Made by a program: the position numbers and the translations under genes. DNA of 64,000 nt from Eopsaltria australis (taxonomy: Eukaryota > Chordata > Aves > Passeriformes > Petroicidae): positions 7,183,501 through 7,247,500 of the forward strand of contig JAVTVJ010011652.1 in the NCBI GenBank assembly GCA_034509425.1, in the 5' to 3' direction. Under the pieces are notes generated by a model, which did no database searches, was not told where the DNA came from, and worked only from the letters and a program-made list of their open reading frames with translations. Within the stretch, counting starts at the first letter, position 1, and every line of letters begins with the position of its first letter. This document shows, one piece after another, positions 1 through 35,200 of the stretch.

Positions 1-488
1 GGGAGATGTGGGTCTGAGCAAGCTTTGGGTTGCAGGAGGGTGGGAAAGGGAAATGCAGGGAGCTGTCAGCAGGGGCTGGGGATGCTGAAGCAGCCTGGCC
101 TGAGGGCACATTTGGTCCTCAGTTCCGAGGACTGCTATGGGCCACACACCAAGAGCAGGAGCCAAGTAGGATTTCCTTGCATTAATAATGATAACAGGGG
201 CTCTGGGAAGAGCTCAGCTGAGCTCAGGGTGAGGTGGGACCATCCCCAGCCATGCCAGGGACCAAGGGGATCTATGATGCTTCTACCACAGGCTGGGTCC
301 TGGGGACAGAGCCCAGAGACATGGGGCTTGACCACGGGACACAGACAAGCACAGCAGCTATGGGCATGCCTTGGGCAGCACCCAGCACCAGAGGAGGCAG
401 ACTGGCCGTGCTCTGGCCACCAGGGACCTCAGGAGGGGCTGGGGGCTGTCAGGGCTGTGTCCCCAACCTGGTGTACCCAGGAGCTCAC
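1..488. other. SFXN2 intron sequence, left edge
   Basis: This is the 5' part of the SFXN2 intron after its second coding exon, on the minus strand. I see no sideroflexin exon, recognisable repeat or RNA gene in it. Confidence 0.6.
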
Positions 489-659
489 CTATAGAACTGT
501 AGCATGCAGCCAGTGATGGCCATGCCCCCCGGCACCTGGAAGGACATCCTCCCAATGAAGTTCATCTTCTCACCACTGTCAGGGTGGAAGGCTGAGTCGT
601 ACAGCTTCTTGGCATAGAGCAGCTGCTCCTGGCTGCTTCCTGGTGGCACCACCCCGGCC
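489..659 (-). CDS. SFXN2: SFXN2 second coding exon
   Basis: This 171-base exon encodes [18 protein letters not shown] and onwards to [14 protein letters not shown]. It has acceptor AG at 661-660 and donor GTGAGC from 488. It keeps the same phase as the upstream exon, and the 302-base intron between them is GT-AG. The next exon expected in the family, which begins the first membrane segment, is not seen in 1-488. Confidence 0.93.
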
Positions 660-1134
660 CTGCAAGCCCAAAACCCATCAGGGGAAGCTGCACAGCTCCA
701 CCAGCACCCAGCACTGCCGAGGCACAGAGCTCTGGGCACCACATGAAAGGCAGGGGAAACACCTCCTGAGAAGGATGCATGTCAGGGCTTGAGGCTCCTG
801 GGAGAAGCCTGGAAAACCCCCCAAAACTACCTCCAATAGATGTTACATCAGAGCTAACCTGCTTGGGAATGACTGCCTCCATCCCCCTGCTACACTGCAC
901 AGTGGGTGGGATGGCTGTGACACAGGGATGGCACCTGCCCCGCTGCACCCCTGCCCCTCACCTGCAGCCCTCCACCAGGGCCTTGGCTCGGTCCAGCTCC
1001 TCCTCCGGCACCAGCACTGTCCGAGGGTCGGTGATGTTGAGGAAGTGCTTCAGGCGCCCCACGAAGGTGCTCTGGTCCCAGCGTGGGGAGTCAATGTTGA
1101 AACCAAGGGAAACTGTGGCCATTTTGGTGTGGGT
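489..1134 (-). CDS. SFXN2: Sideroflexin-2, 5' part only (two coding exons)
   Basis: Sideroflexins are multi-pass inner mitochondrial membrane carriers of the SLC56 family; SFXN1 and its relatives import serine into mitochondria, and SFXN2 is linked to mitochondrial iron and heme metabolism. Two exons splice in frame to give the N-terminal 110 or so residues, including [38 protein letters not shown] and [17 protein letters not shown], all typical of the sideroflexin N-terminal domain that precedes the first membrane segment. The family length is about 320 residues, so roughly two thirds of the gene lies off the left edge. The coding start at 1122-1120 follows a pyrimidine-rich acceptor at 1136-1135, leaving only 12 untranslated bases in this exon, which implies a noncoding first exon upstream. 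The gene is divergent from ARL3. Distinguishing SFXN2 from other sideroflexins rests on residue similarity from memory and on its position next to ARL3. Confidence 0.93.
962..1122 (-). CDS. SFXN2: SFXN2 first coding exon
   Basis: This exon encodes residues 1-53 plus two bases of codon 54, starting [11 protein letters not shown] and running through [13 protein letters not shown] and [13 protein letters not shown]. The acceptor AG is at 1136-1135 and the donor GTGAGG begins at 961. The split arginine codon AG/G is completed by the next exon. Confidence 0.93.
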
Positions 1135-1653
1135 CTGGGCAGGGGGAAAAGGCCGCTCAGTAGGATCCTGCCTTGCTTGCTCATTGAGTGCATGCCTGCC
1201 ACGGCCACAGGAACAGTCAGCTGGGTGAGAGCCATGGCAGGTTTATGTTTAACAGGACAACTGGACTTTCAGCAGTCCTGAGCCCAGGAGGCCCCTGCAC
1301 TCCTGCTGTTGGCAGAATACTGCAGTCAGGCTGCTCCTCCACACATCACCCTGCTTGCCTGGGGTCACCCCACTTGTGCTGCACCCTACAGCACCTGGCA
1401 CCCCCCTCCTTGGGGTGGGATGGTGCTACACAGCACTGTATGGTGCAGCTCAGCCCTCCACAAGGCTGCCCTGCAGGCACTCCCACAGGGGCACTACTCT
1501 GCAACCCCCATGTGTGCAGAGCACAGCACCCCTACAGTGTGCTGTGTCCCCCACGGCAACCCCCTGCACATCCCTCTAATGCTGCTCTGCACTGCCATGG
1601 CATTGCCCTGTGTGCTCCCCGGGCTGCTGAACCACGTGCTCACTGTGGCACAG
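1135..1653. other. SFXN2 intron before the first coding exon
   Basis: This is intronic sequence between the coding start and the presumed noncoding first exon in the CpG island. It is rich in CAGCAC/TGCAGCAC-like words and holds no exon or repeat that I can name before the CR1 copy at about 1654. Confidence 0.5.
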
Positions 1654-2093
1654 CACAGAACCACAGAACGAATTAGGTGGGAAAATACTTCTGAGATCAT
1701 CTGAGTCCAACCTATGACCAAACACCACCACGTCATCTCCAGCACGGCACCAAGTGCCATGTTCAGTCTTTCCTTTAACACCTCCAGGGATTGTCACTCC
1801 ACCACCTCCCTCGGTAGCCCTTTCCAGTATCTAATCACCCTTCTGCAAAGAAATTCTTACTAATGTCCAACCTGAACCTCCCCTAGCACAGCTTCAGACT
1901 ATATCCTCTCGTCCTGTCGCTGGCTGCCTGGGAGAAGAGGCCCGCTCCCACCTAGCTACAACCTCCCTTTTGTAGACAGCGGTAAGGTCCCCCTGAGCCT
2001 TTTCTCCAGGTTAAACACTCCCAGCTCCCTCAGCCACTCCTCCTAAGACTTGAGCTCCAGACCGTTCACCAATTTCCTTGGCCTTCTCTGTAA
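1654..2093 (-). repeat. CR1 LINE fragment, 3' end, antisense
   Basis: The plus strand reads the reverse complement of the CR1 3' region. It starts with degenerate CAGAA(C/T)CACAGAA units, the complement of the CR1 3'-terminal octamer repeat. It then passes through words equivalent to GAGATCATCTGAGTCCAACC, CTCCAGGGATTGTCACTCC, AAGAAATTCTTACTAATGTC and CTCCCTCAGCCACTCC. It is diverged, has no intact reading frame and lies in SFXN2 intron 1. Boundaries are good to about 20 bases. Confidence 0.9.
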
Positions 2094-2095
2094 AG

Positions 2096-2212
2096 TACAG
2101 CACAGCTCGGCACACCCCAGGCTCAGTTCAGCACGGCACGGCTCGGCACAGCCCCGGCACAGTACAGCCCCGGCACGGCACGGCACGGCTCGGCACAGCC
2201 CCAGCCCGTCCC
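2096..2212. repeat. GGCAC/GGCTC-rich degenerate tandem repeat
   Basis: The stretch is built from repeated CAGCAC, CGGCAC, CGGCTC and GGCACAGCCCC words, for example CGGCACGGCACGGCACGG. It sits between the CR1 copy and the CpG island. The array is imperfect and has no clear single period. Confidence 0.7.
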
Positions 2213-2317
2213 TGCCCGTCCCGTCGCGTCCCCACGTGTCCCACCTGCGCTCCCGGGCCCCTCTCCCGCCCACGCGTCCCGCCCCAGCCCCGCGCGCCGA
2301 CGCGTGGCCGCCCCCAG

Positions 2318-2324
2318 CCAATCA
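2318..2324 (+). promoter_or_regulatory. CCAAT box
   Basis: CCAATCA, an NF-Y type core, lies about 165 bases upstream of the ARL3 start codon in the CpG island. It could serve either divergent gene. Confidence 0.6.
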
Positions 2325-2373
2325 CAGAGCAGCGCGCGGCCGCGCCCACCGCCCCCGGCAGCACGGCCCTCGC

Positions 2374-2383
2374 GCGCATGCGC
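2374..2383. promoter_or_regulatory. NRF1-type palindrome
   Basis: GCGCATGCGC is a perfect match to the NRF1 core. NRF1 controls many nuclear genes for mitochondrial proteins, which fits the mitochondrial SFXN2. The site is symmetric and about 105 bases from the ARL3 start. Confidence 0.7.
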
Positions 2384-2388
2384 CGCTC

Positions 2389-2400
2389 GGGGGCGGGGCC
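2389..2400 (+). promoter_or_regulatory. GC box (Sp/KLF-type)
   Basis: GGGGGCGGGGCC is a classic GC-box core directly after the NRF1-type site. Confidence 0.55.
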
Positions 2401-2454
2401 CCGCTGGCTCCTCCCCCGGCGCGGGCACGTCGCGCGCGGGGCGGGTGTGACGCA

Positions 2455-2469
2455 GTTGCCCATGGTAAC
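2455..2469. promoter_or_regulatory. RFX X-box-like inverted repeat
   Basis: GTTGCC and GGTAAC half-sites are separated by CAT, which fits the X-box pattern of two RFX half-sites with a spacer of up to three bases. RFX factors switch on ciliary genes through X-boxes near their start sites, and ARL3 acts in cilia. The element ends 17 bases before the ARL3 start codon, so it is at or just downstream of the transcription start. Confidence 0.65.
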
Positions 2470-2486
2470 CCCGGGCCGCGCCGAGG

Positions 2487-28847
<26,361 letters not shown>

Positions 28848-29064
28848 AGCGTTCTGAGCTGCATGGAAATGGAGGAGCGGTGGGAGCAGAATTCTAGCCT
28901 GAAAACACTAATTTGCTGCTTTCTGACCAAATGTTTTTCCATCTGTGCACAGCTACAGCTGTTAAAAGAAAAAAAAAAAAAGAGAGAAAAAAGGGAACAA
29001 CATCGGTTTAAAGTACTGCTGGATTTGGAACTTGACCTGCTCTTTAGTATAATTTTTTTATTCC

Positions 29065-29070
29065 AATAAA
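29065..29070 (+). terminator. Proximal AATAAA poly(A) signal of ARL3
   Basis: AATAAA lies about 220 bases after the ARL3 stop and would give a short 3' UTR. Confidence 0.55.
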
Positions 29071-29315
29071 GGAATTACATATTTCCTCCCTATGCATAAA
29101 TAGTATTAAATGTCTGATTAGCAAGCAAGTTTGTAAGCAGAAGCAAGACTGATTCAGTGTGGAGAAGAGGGAGTGGTGAGTTACTGTAGTGGCTTAGATG
29201 CATAGGAGCTGACCTATACGCGCGGTTGCTGAGGACACGCTCGGGCGTCAGTCACAGCTTCCCCTCCATGACAGATAAAATGCAGTCGTGTTACCAATTG
29301 TGGGTAGTTTCTTAA

Positions 29316-29321
29316 AATAAA
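29316..29321 (+). terminator. Second AATAAA candidate for ARL3
   Basis: AATAAA lies about 470 bases after the stop codon, in AAAATAAAGC context. It is a possible alternative end. Confidence 0.4.
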
Positions 29322-32033
29322 GCTGCTAAGGAGTCATTTGTGTAACAAGGGTAGAAGACTTCCACATATTCCTATAGCCATAAAAGAGGAGTTTGATGAT
29401 AACGAGGCACCGTTGCATTGCGACACCGCTGTAGAAGGGAGAGAAGGGTTATATGTGTATAATTGAAGCTCTTTACAGTTGGAATAATGCAGGATGAGTG
29501 TGCCTAGGGCTTTTCTCACAGCTGAAGGAGAATTTAGCCCAGCATTTCACCTTGAGCCAGCAAAAACGTTGTTCCTCCGTTCAATAAGTTCCATATGTGA
29601 GATTAGTCTTGATGTTGAACAATCCCTGTTGATTTTCCCTTGATGTTAAGGCAACTCTGCAGGAAAATGCAATTAAGTCCATGATTACTTTCTAGAATGA
29701 GATATCAGGTCCCAGGTTTCCTTCTTTGAAATGTGCAAAATGTATTTTCCTACCCCACCACCTCAGCATGCCTTGCCTGGTGCTTCCAGGGACTTGGGGG
29801 ACTGCCCCACGGCAGGCTGGCTGTCCAGGGCCTGAGGTCCCCCAGCCTGGTGCCGGCTGTGCATTGCCCTGGTCGAGGGTGAGGATCCTGGTGAATGGCA
29901 GATGGGAAGTGCTCTTTAAAATGAGCATTCATTCTTCCCTGAGCTGGCTTCCCTCTAAAAGGATGCAGTTGCTGAAATAGGAAAAGAGAATGTGATTTCC
30001 ACCTCCTCGTCCCCAATTCAAATCCAGCCCCAGACTGACAGGGAGCGGGAGTGATTAGCACGCCAAAGTAGCCATGTCCTGCATGAAGCGAGCTTGGTGA
30101 CTCCTGGGCCAGTTTCTAATGCACAGATGGTAAAATAATCCCACTGCCCTGCTTGCCAGCTTTGTTTGCTGCCTGCCTGCAAAAGGCCAGAGAATGACTG
30201 GGGACTGCGTTACCCCTTCCACCTCCTGGAGACGGTCGCTCGCACAGGATGGGGAGAGCTGCATGTACTAAAGCATGTGGCTTTACCACGCGTCAGCGAG
30301 TTGACTCATGGACCCAGGCAGACGGCTGACACCCCTGGAGCTGCCAGCTCTTTTTTCCTCCCTTTGCCTGGACATCTCCACCTCACGGCACAAACATCTG
30401 CACTGTACGTGAAGCAGCCCCTGGCTGCCTTCGTGTTACAGCTTGGCATATTAAAATCATCTGGGGCTCATTCCAGGTCCCCCCCATACATCAGGATGTA
30501 CAGTAGCAGTTCAGGGCTGATCCATGTGTAGTTCAGCTGTCTTTGCTGTGGCTGGGGGCACAGGGACAGCTGGGACAGCAACTGCTTTAGCAATCCAACT
30601 TTAATCTGCCTGCGTCCGTGAGTCAGCACCCTCCGAGTGCATCTGTCTCCAGCAGGGAGACAGGACACGCATGCCGGAGTAGCAGAGCCTTGCTTTAAAA
30701 ACCAGACGACTGGGGAGCGGGGTGGGGGGGAAGAGCGGGCTCAAGTGAGCTGTTAAGCAATCGCTAATGACACAAAGTGACACAGCTCCGGCTTTGCATG
30801 GATTGAGTAAGGAGTCATAAGATGAGATGTTCATTTAAATGCAGCTTGCTCGGTGACTCCCCAGCTGCGCAGGCTTATCGGGAGCGCTGCAGATTTGAGC
30901 ATGGCATGTTCCTGGGTCAGTCCAAGGAGGAGAAATTCATCCCAGCACCACCTTTTCCTTGCAAATAATGCATTTGCCTGATGCAAGTTATGTAAAGAAT
31001 TGCAAGCCTTTCCTGTGGGCAGGCTTGTGCTGGCTGAGTGGCAGAGCTTTGCGACAGATACTCCCCAAGCTTTGGATTTGTCCACATTGCTTACCAGATG
31101 CAGGGGGAAATGCTTGGGTATCTCTGCTCTGGCCGAGGCAGGGCAGGGCAAAGCACCCTTTGGGGCTCAGGCATTGATCTTTCACACTTGCAAGGGACTT
31201 GAGTTGGTGCTTTCCCACTCCCTACTCCTTTAGCAGAGGCAAACTTAATCTGTGACACCCCACCAGTGCCACGGTTGCCTTCCTGGGGCTGAAAAGCATC
31301 CAGGAGGGAAATGTGGTTTTTTTAAGTCTCACATTGGTTAAACTTGGAAATGTATGTAAAATAAATATGTAGTAATTTTCCTATCACTTTACTTGGGAAG
31401 GAAAAATTGCCTTATTGAACTCAGGATCTAGAAACATTTGCTGGCTCATTCATTATGTTTGCATGTAGCCACACGTATTGGTTGCGTGCATCTGTACCTG
31501 CTAGAGTGTCACCTGTAACCCAGTAGTTAATTTGGTTTTCCTGTGCCAGGTGGTAAGAGAGGAAGACCGTGATAGAGTGAGCTGTGCTGGGAGGATGGAG
31601 GTGGGGGGTTAAAATGACCATGTCTAAAGTATATCATCCTGCAGTGATGGCTGTAAATGTTCATTGTATTGTAAACGTTTCTCTGTGCAACGTGGTGAAA
31701 ATGTATAAGGATTTGAGGTTCTGTGCACTTGCTGCTCCTTATCTGAATGTATTTACATCTGCTATGGCCTCTGCAAGGCTCTCTGTCCTGGGCAGCAGCT
31801 AGCTAAAAACCACCTGGACAATTGTCTGGGGCCAGCCAGAAACGCCCGCCACCGATCAGCGCAGCCCCTGGCCCTCCGCCAGCCCTTCAGCCCCGCCCTG
31901 GTTTGTGGCAGTGGCACATGGAGGGCTCTGTCCTTCCAGCGCTGCCAGCTTCACCCTCCTTCAAAGTGAGGCTGGGGGAACCAAGCGTCTCATTGGTATG
32001 GGTGGAGCTCTGCCACGCGTCGCAGCAATTCCT

Positions 32034-32285
32034 AGATTTTTAAAGCCAGAAGGGACTGTCGTGTTCCTCTCTCCTGACCTCCCGCATAACACAGCCCGTC
32101 AAACCCCACCCCGTCGTGGTGAGTCACGGGTGAACCAGAGCCCCTCTGGTAGGAAAAAACCCAGCCATGATTTAAAGGCTCCGAGTGCCAGACAGACCTC
32201 GGGATGTTTGTCACAGGGGTTAATTCCCCTCCCGTGCTTCACTTTCACATCATTAAATCTGGTTCTACCTTTGTAATAGATGAAA
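32034..32285 (-). repeat. Ancient CR1 relic, antisense
   Basis: The plus strand reads AGATTTTTAAAGCCAGAAGG, GACTGTCGTGTTCCTCTC, TGACCTCCCGCATAACACAG, CAGCCATGATTTAAAGGCTC and TGTTTGTCACAGGGGTTAATT. In order, these parallel the complement of the turtle-type CR1 3' region ('attttaaggccagaagggacc', 'ctgacctcctgcataacac', 'cttgatttaaagac', 'gttccaatggttaatt'). The copy is old but its order and spacing are preserved. Confidence 0.7.
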
Positions 32286-35200
32286 GCAGCCCCTCCTGCT
32301 CCTGCCCCATTGTGTTCCCTGGAGGGGAGAGGTGCTGGAGAAGTGAAATTCTCCAAGGGCACGTCAGAAAACCTGAGTCCAAGCCCCTGCTCTGATCATG
32401 AGTGCTGGGTGTGGGGACTCATGTCCTCCCCCAGCAGTGCTGTGTCCTCCACTGCAGTTTCACTGGAGAATGTCCCTCCTGCCCTTGGAGAATGCTTGCC
32501 AATGCCTCTTACAATCATCTCCCATTTTTCCCACTACCTATAATGTTTCTTGCATGTTAATGACTTCTCTCTCTGTCAAAACTATAACTGGTCACCAGAC
32601 TCTCTTTATGAAGTGTACTGGGATGGGATCAGCCCACTCCAACATGATCACTCTTCTCCAAAAGCAAAAGGTGGTGGCTGTTGCATTCCCTGGGCCGGCC
32701 AGGTCCACGCAAGCTCTTTCTTTTATGTTCCCTTTTTGTATTTCACCAAAAAGGGATATTTGCAGTATCTGGTCACATTGTTACTCTGTGTATAATTTAG
32801 ATGTCTTTGTCAAAAAAAAAAAAAAAAAAGGAAATAAATTAAAATTTAGTAGAAAGACAACTGGTGTTTGGGAGTCATCCTTTTTTTCTTCACCAGGTTC
32901 ATCTTCTGACAGGATTGTCTCTTCCCAAGGAGCCCCCAGTCAGGCTACAAAGCTGCTCTTCCATTGCTCCTTTCACCCCACCAGAAACAGTTGCTGGTAC
33001 TACAAGTGATCAAAACTGTGTAAAGAAGCCTTTTTTTTCCTTTGGATTTTCACTTGTCCAGAACTATCAGAGAAGTCAGCCAGCGAGAAAGGGAAGCTCT
33101 GGGAGGATCTTCTTTTTTCAAAAATCATGTTGTAGGTTAAAAAAAGCATGTCATGAAACACGTTCTCCACTGACCTGGCAGGAAAAGGGAAGGGGAAAAA
33201 GGAAAGCAGTAAACTGTTTGGGTTTGGTTCAGTGAAATGAGTTGGGAGGGGGTTAGGAGGGAGGGAAGCAAATCTGAGGTTGTTGCTTTCCAATTAATCT
33301 GACTCATTACTGTTCCTGCAACACCCAGATGGGCCAAAAAGCGAGAAACTGTTAGGACTCTTCAAAGCGTCAGCTCCCTCCCTGCACAGTCAGGATGCCT
33401 GTAAGGCTGTCAGAACCACTGGAAAAAAAACATTATAGATGGTCACACTTAATTTCTTTTCTCTTTTTTTTTAAGGCACTCTTTATACTCAGTCCTGGTA
33501 TTTTTTCAGCAAAGTAGGAAATACTTTTTCATCTTGTTTGCCTAATGGATTGGATGTGAAAAATATTTCTCTGGCAAGTGAACACCCTGAGAGTTGTTTG
33601 ACTTGTCACAATGTTATGTATTGGCCCCTGCGGCCCCCGGCCCCCGAAGCCGCCGCGCTTCCCCTCTCCTGTTGCTGTTTACGGTGGGACGCAGTAATTT
33701 ATGGGGAGGCTGCGTGTGACCTTGCATGCGTCTGCTCGAGCAAACCGCGGCTCCCTTCCCCGCACAAGCCCCGCTTCACATCCACATGATGAATTTAGTG
33801 CTCCCGAAAGGACAAGGAACCGAGCGGATTGGGTGTGGGGAGGAGAAAAAAAAAAAGAAAATAATAATCTGCAGCCTGCAGGAATAAAAAACACTGAGAT
33901 TTTTGTTCCTCTTTGACCAGTATTTCCCTGTTTACGGCCTCACACACCCGGACGCCTGCCTTTATCAGAGCAGAGAAGTGGTCTGTGGCCGCAGAACCGG
34001 ATATTTCAGCCTCCGAGTTCTCGCTGCTCTGGCATCCCCCAGCCTGGCTGTGCTCTGCTGGGACACGTCGGAGTGGGGCAGCTGGACCGATGGCCACGGT
34101 CGTGCTCCAGCCCGCCCACCCAGGCGCTGGCTGAAGCTTTTTTCGTTTTATTTTGTTTTGTTTAAGTGGAAACAAGCTCACACCGCAGCCTCATGATTGG
34201 CTCCTGCCGAAATGGCAGCTTCGGGCTCAGTTGGCTGAATTTGGGCTTGTTGGATTTTTTATTGCAATCTGTTCACTTATTTCCCTTCCCAGCACCGATT
34301 GGAAGCAAAACTCTTGTAAAGCTGCGGTCAGGCTGTGCCCGTGCTGGGGGACGCTGTCAAAGGCTTGCTGGAAACAGCACAGGGTGCCCCCTCTAAATTT
34401 CCTGTGTAGCTGTCTGATGAATATCTGTATCATTTTTAATGGGAAAAGGAAAAAAAACAAATCCTATTCAGAAGAGGAAGGGTTGGAAGGAGCTCCTCTG
34501 CTTGCAACGTGTGACCGCACGCCTCCGAGCTGCAGCTCTCTGGGCAGCACAGCCAGGCAGCCAAATGCAGCCCCTAGCAGATAACCCTAGAAGGAAGGGG
34601 AGCTGACAGGTGGGTGAGGCCCCAAGCCTGAGCTGCATTAGGATCTGGCAGGAACACCCTGCAGTAAGTAAGTAAATCACCTGGATGAGAGATACTTTTA
34701 AATGGAAGTTGTTCTTGCTGCTTGGCTTTGCAACATTTATACCACCAATGGGAGCCACAGCGTGCAAGCTTTAACGCTTCTCTGCCTGGCAGGAGCTTGG
34801 GGTGCAGAGGGGGACACTGCTGGGGACAGCGGGTCCCCCGTGCCGAGAGCATCATTGTGGGCTGGGACACTGTGCTGCCCCCAGCCTGCGACAGCTGGGT
34901 TCCAACTGAACAGACAAAGCCCAGCGTCTTGGGGTGGCTGAGCCAGCTGTCCTGCCCCGGCTCCATCACCCTCCCTGATGGCAGACAGGAGGATTTATAT
35001 GTATTTTGGGTTCATTTTTATAGCTGGCACCTGTGAGGCCAGAGCCAGGAAGGGATAAGCTAAGGGGCCTGACGGTGAGGGGCTGGGTTGGTGGTGTGGG
35101 TACAGAGAGCTGGTCTGGGGAATGGGGAAACAGGCATGGCAACCTCTCTGCAGCTGGGGACAGTGTTTGGGTCTGGGACTGGGCAGAGAGCTGGGCCTGG

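Larger units (their letters stand above)
2212..2486. promoter_or_regulatory. CpG-island bidirectional promoter of SFXN2 and ARL3
   Basis: The sequence is very GC- and CpG-rich, with many CGCG runs, and lies between the divergent SFXN2 and ARL3 genes. It carries a CCAAT box, an NRF1-type palindrome, a GC box, a TGACGCA (CRE/AP-1-like) site and an X-box-like element in the 170 bases before the ARL3 start codon. No TATA box is evident, as is usual for CpG-island promoters. The noncoding SFXN2 first exon should also lie here; a possible minus-strand donor is GCAG/GTGGGA near 2245, but that is only a guess. Confidence 0.85.
28848..29340 (+). other. ARL3: ARL3 3' UTR, approximate
   Basis: The sequence after the ARL3 stop contains an A-rich tract near 28969-28990 and two AATAAA hexamers. 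The real end is not determinable by eye; a longer 3' UTR reaching further right is possible. Confidence 0.55.

Noticed and set aside
32398..33009. A 203-codon open frame on the plus strand ending near an A tract
   Set aside because: The A tract at 32812-32829 suggested a processed retrocopy, but the upstream translation matches no gene and contains the A tract as a lysine run.
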